Assembly (NCBI RefSeq): GCF_026914265.1
Contig: NC_069135.1
Span: 17,538,406 to 17,602,405, forward strand
Length of the DNA: 64,000 bases
DNA from: Mya arenaria
Lineage: Eukaryota > Mollusca > Bivalvia > Myida > Myidae
Reading direction: 5' to 3'
Shown: positions 45,637 through 57,770 of the stretch, piece after piece
Position numbering within the stretch: position 1 is the stretch's first letter
How the letters are laid out: each line of letters begins with the position of its first letter
Made by a program: the position numbers and the translations under genes
Notes under the pieces: generated by a model
What the model saw: only the letters and a program-made list of their open reading frames with translations
What the model was told of the DNA's origin: nothing
The model's database searches: none

Positions 45637-48430
45637 ATGTACGTGAAGTTAGCGGCCTAGCGGCCTAGCGGCCTAGCGGCGTGAAGTTAGCGGCCTAGCG
45701 GCCTTGCGGCGTTAAGTTAGCGGCCTGGCGGCCTAGCGGCGTGAAGTTGGCGGCCTAGCGGCCTAGCGGCCTAGCGGCCTGGCGGCCTAATTATTTTTTC
45801 TATTTCCAAGCAATTGTTAATGCGTTTTTTTTAAAACAATGATAAATCAAGGTTTTTTATTCATATAGTTACATAGCGGCCTTAAATTGTTATATATTCA
45901 GAATATTTTTCTTTACCTTTTATTCTAAAACAATTTTAAATTAACTGTTTTATGCACAAATTATCACTCTGAAGCGTTTTTCAAACTTTTTTCAAAAAAG
46001 TCGATCAAGCACTTCAGCGACTTAGCGGCATAGAAGCCTGAAATTAGCGGCCTAGCGGCCTAGCGGCCTAAATTGAATCCTATTTCAAAGCATGTATACA
46101 TGCATTTTCTTCTAAAACAATAACATTTTAACTGTTTTTATGCACAAATTAGCACATTGAAGCGATTATCAACAATTTTTTTCCAAAAACGTCGATAAAG
46201 CAGTCAGCTATTTCAAAGAATTAAACATGCCTGTTCTTCTTAATCAATGATATATTAACTGTTTATATGCACCAATTATCACTCTGAAGCGTTTTTCAAC
46301 TTTTTTTTCAAAAAAGTCGATCGAGCACTTCAGCGGCCTAGCGGCCTAGTGGCCTAGCGGCGTGAAGTTAGCGGCCTGGCGGCCTAGCGGCCTAGCGGCC
46401 TAAAATGGTATCCTATTTCAAAGCATGTATACATGCATTTTCTTCTAAAACTATGACATATTAACTGTTTTTATGCACAAATTAACACTTTGAAGCTATT
46501 AGCGATTATCAATATTTTTTTTTATTAAAAGCGTCGATAAAGCAGTCAGCTATTTCAAAGCATTAAACATGCCTGATCTTCTAAAACAATGATATATTTA
46601 CTGTGTTTATGCACAAATTATCACTCTTAAGTTTTTTTTATTTTTTTTCAAAAAAGTTGATCGAGCACTTCAGCGGCCTAGCGGCCTAGCGGTCTAGCGG
46701 CGTGAAATTAGCGGCCTGGCGGCCTAGCGGCCTAAAATGGTTTCCTATTTCAAAGCATGTATACATGCATTTTCTTCTAAAACAATGACATATTAACTGT
46801 TTGAATGCACAAATTAACACTTTGAAGCTATTAGCGATAATCAACATCTTTTTTTTTCAAAAAAGTCGATTAAGCAGTCAGCATACATGCCTATCCTTCT
46901 CAAAAATATGTTGATAATCGCCTCAGAGTGATAGTCCGTGCATAAAAACAGTTAACATATCATTTTTTTAGAAGAAAATGCATGTAGTCATGCTTTGAAA
47001 TAGGATAGCATTTTAGGCCCCCAGGCCGCTAGGCCGCTAGGCCGCTAACTTCACGCCGCTAGGCCGCTAGGCCGCTAGGCCGCTGAAGTGCTTGGTCGAC
47101 TTTTTTTTAAAAAGTTGAAAAACGGTTCAGAGTGATTATTTGTGCATAAAAACAATAAATATATCATTGTTTTAGAAGAACATGCATGTTTAATGCTTTG
47201 AAATAGATGACTGCTTTATCGACGCTTTTGAAAAAAAAAACTGTTGATAATCGCTAATAGCTTCAAAGTGTTAATTTGTGCATAAAAACAGTTAATATGT
47301 CATTGTTTTAGAAGAAAATGCATGTATACATGCTTTGAAATAGGAAACCATTTTAGGCCGCTAGGCCGCTAGGCCGCCAAGCCGCTAACTTCACGCCGCT
47401 AGGCCGCTAGACCGCTGAAGTGCTCGATCAACTTTTTTGAACAAAAATAAAAAAAGCTTTAGAGTGATAATTTGTGCATAAAACAGTAAATATATCATTG
47501 TTTTAGAAGATCAGGCATGTTTAATGCTTTGAAATAGCTGACTACTTTATCGACGCTTTTAATTTTTTTTATTGATAATCGCTAATAGCTTCAAAGTGTT
47601 AATTTGTGCATAAAAACAGTTAATATGTCATTGTTTTAGAAGAAAATGCATGTATACATGCTTTGAAATAGGATACCATTTTAGGCCGCTAGGCCGCTAG
47701 GCCGCCAGGCCGCTAACTTCACGCCGCTAGGCCGCTAGGCCGCTGAAGTGCTCGATCAACTTTTTTGAAAAAAAGTTGAAAAACGCTTCAGAGTGATAAT
47801 TGGTGCATATAAACAGTTAATATATCATTGATTAAGAAGAACAGGCATGTTTAATGCTTTGAAATAGCTGACTGCTTTATCGACGTTTCTGGAAAAAACT
47901 GTTGATAATCGCTTCAATGTGTTAATTTGTGCATAAAAACAGTTAAAATGTTATTGTTTTAGAAGAAAATGCATGTATACATGCTTTGAAATAGGATTCA
48001 ATTTAGGCCGCTAGGCCGCTAGGCCGCTAATTTCAGGCTTCTATGCCGCTAGGTCGCTGAAGTGCTTGATCGACTTTTTTGAAAAAAGTTTGAAAAACGC
48101 TTCAGAGTGATAATTTGTGCATAAAACAGTTAATCTAAAATTGTTTTAGAATAAAAAGGTAAAGAAAAATATTCTGAATATATAACAATTTAAGGCCGCT
48201 ATGTAACTATATGAATAAAAAACCTTGATTTATCATTGTTTTAAAAAAACGCATTAACAATTGCTTGGAAATAGAAAAAAATAATTAGGCCGCCAGGCCG
48301 CTAGGCCGCTAGGCCGCCAACTTCACGCCGCTAGGCCGCCAGGCCGCTAACTTCACGCCGCTAGGCCGCTAGGCCGCTAACTTCACGCCGCTAGGCCGCT
48401 AGGCCGCTAGGCCGCTAACTTCACGTACAT
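45637..48430. mobile_element. Foldback element F3
   Basis: 2794 bp with perfect ends ATGTACGTGAAGTTAGCGGC and its complement. Arms of nearly 1.4 kb are inverted copies around a centre near 46900. Each arm alternates GGCCTAGC-type subrepeats with AT-rich modules containing CTTCTAAAACAATGA and TATGCACAAATTA. Flanks TCATTACGG and TACTTACGG (7 of 9 bases) fit a 9-bp target duplication. It splits the minisatellite of intron 5. No transposase frame. A longer, diverged subfamily of F1/F2. Confidence 0.85.
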
Positions 48431-48944
48431 TACTTACGGCTGTTTGCGGTGTAGAAGAGGCGATATCGGTACTGACAACTGTTTGTGCTTGAGCGGTGGT
48501 AGTATCGATACTTACAGCAGTTTGAGGTGGAGAAGAGGCAATATCGGTACTTACGACTGTTTTCGGTGGAGAAGAGATGATATCGATTCTTACAACTGTT
48601 TGTGGTTGAACGGTGTCGATATGAGTACATACGTCAGTATGTGGTTGAGCGATGTCGATATCGGTATTTACGACAGTTTGTGGTTGAGTGGTGGCGGTTT
48701 CGGTACTTACGGCTGTTTGTGGTTGAGTGGTGGCGGTGTCGGTACTTACGGGAGTTCGTGGTTGGGTGGTGGAGGTATCGGTACTTATTGCAGTTTGTGG
48801 TTGAGTAGTAGCGGTGTCGGTACTTACGGCAGTTTGTGGTTGACTGTCGGAAGTATCGGTACTTACGGCAGTTTGTGGTTGAGCGATGTCGATATCGGTA
48901 CTTACGGCAGTTTGTGGTTGAGTGGTGGCGGTTTCGGTACTTAC
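48431..48944. repeat. 39-bp minisatellite M3 in intron 5 of copy 3
   Basis: About thirteen M3 units between element F3 and exon 5, homologous to 13340-14129 and carrying GTAAGT on - in most units. Confidence 0.9.
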
Positions 48945-49034
48945 GGCAGTTTGAGGTGTAGAGAAGGCGGTATCCATTCAAGGTGAATGAGATCAGGTAA
49001 CTACTGTAGCTCCGGTAATCCACCCGGATACACA
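48945..49034 (-). CDS. His-tract copy 3, exon 5
   Basis: Acceptor GCCATTCCAG, donor CTGCC|GTAAGT. CIRVDYRSYSSYLISFTLNG then YRLLYTSNC. Confidence 0.7.
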
Positions 49035-49150
49035 CTGGAATGGCGCAGAAGCAAAATGTCAAATAAATGCATACAAAAAGTTTGAAATAACAGCAATATA
49101 TAAAAGTAACTCACTAGAATTGAAAACAGAAAACCTAACTGCTTTCTTAC

Positions 49151-49363
49151 CATTGAGGCTGAAGCGATGGTAGCCACGGTAGTGTTTCACGGCAAATGTT
49201 CGCATGACACATGCAGCACAGCCCCGCTTGTATCACTGGACAAACTGCCGGCGTGGGCATTTTGGATAATGGTGGTGGTGATGGTGGTGGTGATGGTGAT
49301 GGTGGTGGTGGTGATGATGATGATGGTGCCACCAACAGCCTAGGTCCCTTGATTTCCCCACTA
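49151..49363 (-). CDS. His-tract copy 3, exon 4 (contains stop)
   Basis: Acceptor TCTTCTGCAG, donor AATG|GTAAGA. VGKSRDLGCWW, 20 His, YPKCPRRQFVQ then TGA. The His count equals copy 2 although the CAC/CAT codon order differs, which suggests the length is under constraint. Confidence 0.65.
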
Positions 49364-49534
49364 CTGCAGAAGATGCACGTTAAGAATAAAACACGTATTC
49401 AGTACCATTTCAAAGTGCTCGAATTATTATTTTCAATAAAGTTGCATCATGTATTGTAAAACCGCTTCAAGCTCTTACCTTATACTCGTTATGTGTGGGC
49501 TATACTAGTTACGTGTGAGCTATATGCTCCACAC

Positions 49535-51068
49535 ATAGAGCTCACGTGAACTATATCTTAACAGTTCTGCCCATAAAGCTCACGTGAGCTATATCATAAC
49601 AGTGCCCTGCATAATGCTCGCGTGAAGTATATCATTACACTGATGCACATAAAGGTCACGTTAGCTTTATCATTACAGTTTCCCCATATAGATCGCGTGA
49701 GCCATATTATTATAGTACCCCGCATAAAGCTCGCGTGAGCTATATCATTAGCGTGCCCCATACAAAGCTCGCGTGAGCTATACCATTACAGTACCCCGCA
49801 TAAAGCTCACCTGAACTATATAATTACAGTGCCGCGCATAAAGCTTATGTGAGCTATATCATTACAGTGCCCCGCATAAAGCTCGCGTGAGCTATATCAT
49901 TACAGTGCCCCGCATAGAGTTCATGTGAGCTATATAATAACAGTGCCGCGCATACAGCTCACGTGAGCTATATCATTACAGTGCCCCGCGTAAAGCTCGC
50001 GTGAGCTATATCATGACAGTACCCAGCATAAAGCTCGCGTGAGCTATATCATTACAGTGCCCCGCATACAGCTCGCATGAGCTATATCATTAGAGTGCCC
50101 CGCATAGATCTCACGTGAGCTATATCATTACAGTACCCCGCATACAGCTCGCGTGAGCTATATCATTACAGTGCCGCGCATAAAGCTCACATGAGCTATA
50201 TCATTACAGTACCCGGAATACAGCTCATGTGAGCTATATCATTACAGTACCCCGCATACAGCTCGCGTGAGCTATATCATTACAGTGCCCCGCATAATGC
50301 TCACATGAGCTATATCGTTACAGTACCCCGAATAAAGCTCGCGTGAGCTATATCATTACAGTGCCCCGCATAAAGCTCATGTGAGCTATATCATTACAGT
50401 ACCCCGCATACAGCTCATGTGAGCTATATCATTACAGTGCCGCGCATAAAGCTCACATGAGCTATATCATTACAGTACCCCGCATACAGCTCATGTGAAC
50501 TTTATCATTACTGTGCCACGCATAAAGCTAGCGTGAGCTATTTCATTACAGTGCCCCGAATAAAGCTCATGTGAGCTATATCATTACAGTGCCCCGCATA
50601 AAGCTCACATGAGCTATATCATTACAGTACCCCGCATAAAGCTCGTGTGAGTTATATTATCACAGTGCCCCGCATACAGCTCGCGTAACTATATCATTAC
50701 AGTGAGGCGCATAAAGCTCATGTGAGTTATATTATCACAGTGCCCCGCATACAGCTCGCGTGAACTATATCATTACAGTGCCGCGCATACAGCTCGCGTG
50801 AACTATATCATTACAGTGCCGCGCATAAAGCTAACATAAGCTATATCATTACAATACCCCGCATACAGCTCGAGTGAGCTATATCATTACAGTGCCGCGC
50901 ATAAAGCCTATGTGAGCTATATCATTATAGTGCCCCGAATAAAGCTCACACGCATGAGCTATAGTATTACAGTTCCTCGCATAAAGCTCATGTGAGGTAT
51001 ATCATTACAGTACCCCGAATAAAGCTCACATGAGCTATATCATTAGAGTACCCAGCATAAATCTCATG
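49535..51068. repeat. S38 satellite, array in copy 3
   Basis: About 40 units of the 38-bp satellite with AGCTCACGTGAGCT-type palindromes, in intron 3 of copy 3. Confidence 0.9.
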
Positions 51069-51164
51069 TGTGTCATATGTGTACAATGCATTAACGTTTC
51101 TGGCCCAGTCTAAAATAAAGCGTTCTGACAGGTTCAAATGATAAGTATAAATAAATTCAAATAC

Positions 51165-51221
51165 CTTTCCGTGGCGCCTGGTTGAAAGCATCGAGAAGAC
51201 TGGCTATTTCCGGGTCTACGG
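51165..51221 (-). CDS. His-tract copy 3, exon 3
   Basis: Acceptor TTTCTTGTAG, donor GAAAG|GTATTT. VDPEIASLLDAFNQAPRK. Confidence 0.7.
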
Positions 51222-52159
51222 CTACAAGAAATAAAGATCCTTGTATTAAACCTAATTTATAATGGTATATAAGTGTTTTTATCTTGTATCAGTTCTCTTT
51301 AAAAATGAAAAAAAAGATTAAAAATCAATTTGGCTCCTGGCTTTAGCCCGTTTATTTGTTTATATTAACGAATAACAAAATAACAGGCTGTATTTGGCCC
51401 ATTGGGCTCTTCGTTTAACTAAACTGCACGAGGGCTAAATATGTCGAAGAGAATGGTTAGTTTGTGGACAACCTTCGTTTTAAAATTGACAAATTATGTT
51501 GTAAATATGAATTTTGGGTATGCATGTATGTAACATGCGACATTGAGTCTGCGTCTTCATCTCGCATTGGACCATAGGCCGGGATCTTGGTCGTAAATTG
51601 GAAAAAGGTTTAGTGCACCAGCAACTTAAAATTTTGATATAAACAACCCAGGTTATATCTGCGGTGGAGCAGTTCATATGTTCACCGGCTGCATACAGAG
51701 TAGCAAGGAATGGCTCGAGCTGTCAGCGCATTTTAATTAAACATAAATTCTTATTTTATTTTGTATGAATATGTTTATAAATATCTTTGATTTTGATCCC
51801 ATAAAACCACATCTAACGGATTTGTTAGCTGAAAAAAGTTTTGTAAGGTTTTCTGTAGCTTTTTGCATATATATCGGTACCTGTGATTTTACAACCGATT
51901 TAATACCATTTAGTTTAACCTGTCCCTGAATTTGAAAACTGCTGCCTACACAATTTTATAACTATATACATGTAATTTATTCCATAACGAACCTTCTAAC
52001 TTTGCATTTGTGTTTCTGTCTTACAATTATTCAGAAATGTTTTAGATTTGAAAACTCAAAACAATGTGGTTAATGGGTACCTCGTTCACCAGACAAGGAA
52101 TATCTTTAAGTCGTTACACTATTTTGATGACATGCAAGTAGTGCAAAAACTCGTTTTAC

Positions 52160-52303
52160 CAGACTCCGATGCGTTTCCAGGGGTGAAACCGAGCTCTTTG
52201 AGAAGGAAGGCGATATCGAGCTCGTCGTCCGGGCCTCCTGGCAACAGGATGACATCACTTCCGTCGTTTGCCACGGTCTCTAACTCTTCTTCAGCAACGT
52301 CAA
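52160..52303 (-). CDS. His-tract copy 3, exon 2
   Basis: Acceptor CTTCTGCAG, donor GAGTCTG|GTAAAA. The protein sequence is identical to copies 1a and 2; two base differences from copy 1a are both silent. Read-through would end KTSFCTTCMSSK. Confidence 0.75.
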
Positions 52304-52558
52304 CTGCAGAAGGGACGCATTATTAATTCCACTAAACAAAATAAGTTTATCAACAAAACGTAACTTAATTGACCATGGCACGTATAAGACAAACCCGCAG
52401 GAGTGAGTGAATCTATACGCTATAAGCGTGCATATGTATGTTACTTGTCGACGACATCTTTTCAGGGTCAGACTTCATTGATCCTTCAGGGTCTTTGGGA
52501 GAATTAAAGGGCTGTTCCCTTCTAAAATTGGCATAGTCAATATTTTCATGTCGGATAT

Positions 52559-52559
<1 letters not shown>

Positions 52560-52607
<48 letters not shown>
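52560..52607. repeat. CA microsatellite in intron 1 of copy 3
   Basis: About 24 CA units, at the same position as the repeat at 38078. Confidence 0.95.
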
Positions 52608-52608
<1 letters not shown>

Positions 52609-52974
52609 AAATGCCCCATTTCAGACTAAAGATCAGCTTCCAGAGGGTAGGGCCCAAAGAGCACCTACCAACTTTTAACTAAGTGTAATTTCATTTTTGT
52701 TGAAAGTTGCACCCCTAGCTTACGCCACTCTCAAGGTGAATGACGACTTATCCTGTGTACGGAAGTCTGTAAGTTTTCCCAATTTGAAGGAACAGGCGGT
52801 GAAGAAAATCAAAGAAAGATAACTGATTTTACACATCTTGTTACAAAAACAAATAACTACTGTTATTCAGAATTGTCGAAACGAAACATTGTTTAAGCTT
52901 GATCGCAGTTGAAATATCTAATATTTAGACATTAAGCAAACGAAATAAAGATGAAAAACAAAAGAGAAACTTAC

Positions 52975-53089
52975 GTTCCAAGTACGGCTTTAATTTTTCA
53001 TAGAACTCGACATTACTCAGGCTCAGAGACTGGTGGACCGCCGCGGAACCAACCAGAAGCAAACAACTCCAAGTAATCAGCTGTGCCAT
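52975..53089 (-). CDS. His-tract copy 3, exon 1: signal peptide
   Basis: ATG at 53089. MAQLITWSCLLLVGSAAVHQ then SLSLSNVEFYEKLKPYLE, donor GAAC|GTAAGT. TATA box GTATATAT at 53141-53148. Confidence 0.75.
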
Positions 53090-53169
53090 CTTGCACTTGC
53101 AGCCAGAAACGCAAGCCTGCACCTAGGTACGTACCGCCCGATATATACTGGTCAAAGATCCGGGCTGGC

Positions 53170-53281
53170 TGATTGTATCTGAACATCCTACTCACTGTTC
53201 CTCCAATGATTGTATCTGAACATCCTACTCACTGTTCCTCCAATGATTGTATCTGAACATCCTACTCACTGTTCCTCCAAC
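53170..53281. repeat. 37-bp triplication upstream of copy 3
   Basis: Three copies of TGATTGTATCTGAACATCCT followed by ACTCACTGTTCCTCCAA, beginning about 20 bp beyond the TATA box. Single in the other copies. Confidence 0.85.
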
Positions 53282-53552
53282 AGATTCCGCAAATCTAAGG
53301 CTTCACTAGACAAGTACTCGATATTAAAGTGATCACTGTCGGTGCAGCCGGACTTAAGTATTCGAGCTTTCTTGATTAGGATATCATTTTAATCAATTTT
53401 ATTTCGGTGATAGTGTTGTGCAACATTACTGGCCAATAGGTTCCACTTGATGTCAATCTTGCATAAGTTATGACGTTAATGCGATCTTAATCAGATTGAT
53501 TTGACATTTAATGAAATTAATGTAAATAATATATAGTATATTATTGTATTTA

Positions 53553-53748
53553 CTAATTTATTTAAGCTCGATTGTGACGAAAGCTGATAGCTTATAGAAG
53601 CACTCTCGAGTCCGTTTCCTGGGCAAAAACCAGTACTGTGTCCTTTTTGAGAAAGAAAACCTCCATGACAAAGTACCCCTGGTTGGGATCGAACCCACAA
53701 CTTTTTGGGCGAGAGGCAGACACCTTTACCACTAAACCACTCTCATCC
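53553..53748 (-). mobile_element. tRNA-derived SINE, RUDI/V-SINE-like, copy 2
   Basis: On -: GGATGAGAGTGGTTTAGTGG, GTTGTGGGTTCGATCCCAAC, and a 3' domain ending AATCGAGCTTAAATAAATT. Same position relative to exon 1 as the copy at 38986, so the insertion predates the split of cassettes 2 and 3. Confidence 0.75.
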
Positions 53749-54050
53749 CTTAAATAATATAAATAAAATTATTCAAAGAATTAATACAAGTACATTTTAG
53801 TGAACTGTTGGTGCCCGTCTTCTGTTCCTAACACAATGATGATATTTCTATATAGGTACATGTCCCGTTGTTTGTTCAATGCTCTTCCGTCATTTCTTCA
53901 AGTGACGCGGCCGAAACCAGTGGCGGATCTACCGGGGGCCAGTAACTGGAACGCCTGTTTTTATAAGTGGCGCTCCCGTTGTCGCTGTTAAAATTTCCTT
54001 CGTCGTCCTTTCTGCCACTTCATTGTTGTCATTTTTGCAAATCAGAATAA

Positions 54051-54208
54051 TTAAAGGCGCACAATAAAGGTTTACGACATTTTTCAATTAATGATTTTTA
54101 ATTCACTTGAATTGAATGACCAATGCAAAAAATTCATTTGAGTTAAACCTGATAGTGCAAGCAAATAAAAAATTCGTTTAGCGTCAAGCTATACTGTGTG
54201 CCTTTAAG
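54051..54208. mobile_element. Small inverted-repeat element (tentative)
   Basis: TTAAAGGCGCACA at the left and TGTGTGCCTTTAA at the right, inverted, about 158 bp apart. Similar starts occur at 21943, 27300 and 39672 in the other cassettes. Non-coding. Confidence 0.35.
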
Positions 54209-54539
54209 AGCTACGTGAACACAAAAAGTGCCGAAATACTATTCTCTACACAACAATGCTTTTTGTTTCGATCATTAAAGTCAAATGAGTTTGAAATGAT
54301 GACGTATTACAATTAAATAAAAAAAATTGCATCATGTTATGTTGCGCACCTTAAATGCCATAATCTCCCTTTTTAAATAGATTTTAGTGAAAATCGTCCA
54401 TATAACGGAGACCGTGCGATACTTCGTGCAAACTAATTTAGTAATATACATATATTGGACATGGTTGTTAAATAGTTTATATATCGAACTATTATGTCTG
54501 CTGTCCAATCGCAGCATGCCAATTCTCGTCTAGAAATCA

Positions 54540-57140
54540 AAGACATTCGATAAAAACATTTGTTCGACCAGACATTCGTTTGCCACGGATGACATTACCT
54601 CATTTGCACTTGCGACGTTTGGATGATCGAACGCATGTTGAAAACCATCCGAGAGCAAGACAGACTTGAGAATGGTTTTAAACTCGTGTAGGCATCACAG
54701 ACATTTGATAAAACCACTCGTTTAACATCGGATGAAATTATCTCATTTGCACTAAGCGACCGAATGTGTACTGAGTACGCGACCATGCATGGCGACAACC
54801 ATCCAAGTGCCAGATAGACTAATGAACTAGACTAGGGTTTTGATAAAAAAAACACCTGTTTGGCTTCAGATGAAATAACCTCCTTTGCACTAAGCGACCG
54901 AATGTGTCCGGATAACGCGATATTTGCATGTTGGCATGACTTTAGACAATCATCCGAATGGAAGAAAGACTTGAGGAAGGTTTTAATCTCGTCAGCGCGT
55001 CACACACTCTCGAATTATCTTGGATGAAATTACCGCCTTTGTATGAAGAGACAAAATTGCCATGAAAATGCGATTATTGATTATTGATTTCTCACATTCA
55101 TGGGTACAACCATCCGAGAACGAGATTTTGTATCTCGCCTAGGCATCACAAACTTTCGATAATTTGACCTCGTTTGCAATGAGCGACCAAAGGATGCCAC
55201 GATGACGCGATTGTTGCATGTTCGCATGCACGGTGACCAACATCCGAATGCGAGACTTGGGAATGGTTTTAATCTAGTCTACGTATCACAGCCTTTCTAT
55301 AAAAACACTCGTTTGACCTCAAATGAAATTTCTTCGCATGCATGGTGACAATCATCCGATAACGGGATATACTTGAAAATGGTTCCAATCTTGTCTAGGC
55401 ATAACGAACTTTGGATAAAATGGTAAAACACTCGTTTGACCTCCGATAAAATTACCCCATTTGTATTTAGTAATACTATTTAGCGACCAAATGTTCGTCG
55501 ATGACACAATTGTTGCATGTTCTCATGCATGGTGACGATCATCCGATTTTGGAAAGCTTTAAATATCGATAAAAACACTCGTTTGAACTAATGATAAAAT
55601 AACCTCATTTGCACTAAGCGACCAAAGTTGCCCCGATAATGCGAATGTTGCATGTCTGAATGCATGCTGACAATCATCCAAAGGTGAGATATACTTGATA
55701 TTTGTTTTAATCTCGTCTAGGCATCACAGAGTTTCGATTAAAATACTCGCTTGACCTCAGATGAACTTATCTCATTTGCACTAAGCGACTAAAAGTGCCC
55801 CCACAACGCGATTGTTGCATGTTTGCATGCCAGGTGACAACAATCCGAGTGGAAGAAAGGCTTCAAAATTGTCTTAATCTCGTATATGCATAACGGACTT
55901 TCGATAAAAAACACTCTCCTTTTTAACCGATCATTTGCATTTAGCGAACAAATATATGCAGAGTATTCGTTTGTTACATGTTCAAATGCATGGCGACAAC
56001 CATCCGAGTGGAAGATAGACATGTGAATGGTTATAATCTCGTCAAGAATTCATAGACGTTCGATAAAAACCGTGGTTATACCTAGGATGAGACTACCTCA
56101 ATTGCACTTAACGACCAGATTGCCCGAGTTCACCGCAATTGTTGCATCTTCGCATGAAGGTGACAATAAGTTTGAGTGTGAGATATACTTGGGAAGGGTT
56201 AAAATATTGTCAAAACATCACAGACGTTCGTTTGAATTGGGATGAAATTACCTCATTTGCATTTAGCACCAGAGTGTTCCCAGATAATGCGATTGTTGCA
56301 TGCTCGAATGGCAGATGGCAACCATCCGCGTGCGAGGTATGCATTGAAATGTTTTTTTTTATCTTGTCTAGTCGTCTCACATTCGATAAAAACACGTTTG
56401 ACCTTGATTGAAGTTACCTCATTTGCACTTTGCAACCAAACGTGCCACGATAACGCGATTGTGACATGCTTGCATGCATGGTGATAACTATTCGAGTGCA
56501 AGATAGACTTGGGATTTTTTCTCATTTAGTTGTGTAATGGCTATAATCTCGTATAGGCATAAAACTCTCGCTTGACCTCGGATGAAATATCCTCATTTTG
56601 CACTTATAACCAGAGGTTCCTTATGTGCACATGCATGACAACCATCCAAGTACGAGATAGACTTGGGAATGCCTTTTTCTCGTCTACATCTCACAGACTT
56701 TCGATGAAACACTCGTTAGACCTCGGATGAAATCTCCCTTTTTCGCACTTGTGAGAAAGGGTTCGCCAAGCAAACAATTGTTTCATGTTCGCATGCATGG
56801 TGACAACCATCCGAGTGCGAGATTAAAATTGGTTTTAATCTAGGCATCAAAGATTTTTTATAAAAAGTTCGAAAGACAATTTGACCTCTTTTAAAACTAC
56901 CTCTCTTGCTCTCAGCGACCAAAGGTGCCCAGATAGCGCGATTGCTGCATGTTATCGTGCCTGCCGACAACCAGCCGCTGAACTCTTCTTTGCTTATAAG
57001 GCTCCCGTCGAGTCTAAGATTTGACAAATTGGCCACTCGGCTGATTTCCAGCTTCACTGGTATTTTTTACTGCATATTATTTCCGTTCTTGGTGAGATAA
57101 ATATGTAACCCATACACGAAGTTCAATCGCCTTTTCACAA
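54540..57140. repeat. ~167-bp satellite (R167), array 4
   Basis: The longest array, about fifteen diverged units. Conserved words GATGAAATTACCTCATTTGC, GCGATTGTTGCATGTTCGCA and GGTGACAACCATCCGAGTGC. All open frames inside are short and lack splice support. Confidence 0.85.
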
Positions 57141-57471
57141 CAGAAAACACATGTTTCATTTGGTAGTTTCGACACGTGTCAACTCGTTCTTGAAGTCATT
57201 TTAACAGTTGTATCTTGTGTAGGTTTTCTTATTTGAGATATACATATTGCTTCATTACTTTAAATGGTAACTTGTTTGCATTTGAAACGCAATCATTGTC
57301 ATGATAAGCACGACTAAGTTAAATCGTATCTCTCTCTGAAGAGTTTATTAACACATTATTCATAGTGTATTTTACAAAAATATGAGTAATAAAATACTAA
57401 ACAACCTATGCATGCGGACTGTTACCATGGTTATGTGAAATAACAAAGTGGGTGCAGTGAACTTCTTTGCG

Positions 57472-57525
57472 TTCATGTTTTAAGAGCTTGTTGGCGTGAT
57501 ATAATCGTTACGGGATTAGTATATG
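57472..57525. repeat. Truncated head of a fourth cassette
   Basis: GCGTTCATGTTTTAAGAGCT through GATATAATCGTTACGGGATT then AGTAT matches the left edge of cassettes 2 and 3 (29478, 40480). Similarity stops there, marking the end of the tandem array. Confidence 0.75.
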
Positions 57526-57770
57526 ATCAGATATGGGATATACGGGGAGGAGGTAACCATAGCAGGCTGAAGATTTTGTCTTTCACAAAATGTTTCCCTT
57601 CACTATAAGTATCGTTATTGACCGTGTCACTACTAACTTGTAAACTCATTGAACAAAACCACATGATTAAGTATGCTTTTAATTTAACAAATGTGAAATA
57701 AGAAAATGGAGAGCAGTTTGCAGTTCGGTCTCAATACCGTCTCCGTATGGACTATTCCAGCTCTTCGCGA

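Larger units (their letters stand above)
42229..53089 (-). pseudogene. His-tract gene, copy 3 (one stop in exon 4)
   Basis: Exons 52975-53089, 52160-52303, 51165-51221, 49151-49363, 48945-49034, 42783-42922 and 42229-42444 have the same lengths and phases as copy 2, except that exon 7 is four codons shorter. All splice sites are intact. In exon 4 the Cys-Phe of FVQCFKRG reads stop-Tyr (TGA TAC for TGT TTC), so the protein would end shortly after the His tract. It is otherwise well kept, so the stop may be recent, a polymorphism or a sequence error. Intron 5 carries foldback element F3. Confidence 0.75.

Noticed and set aside
45637-48430. Assembly artefact (inverted collapse) as explanation of the F3 palindrome
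   Set aside because: The arms are not identical, termini are precise, and flanks show a near 9-bp duplication also seen for F1, so a real insertion is favoured.
53670-53750. Functional tRNA gene
   Set aside because: A and B boxes are present but no cloverleaf acceptor stem closes, and the sequence continues into a conserved SINE body.
54595-57057. Several 60-110 codon frames in the R167 satellite
   Set aside because: They follow the satellite period, have no splice partners and differ between units by frameshifts.
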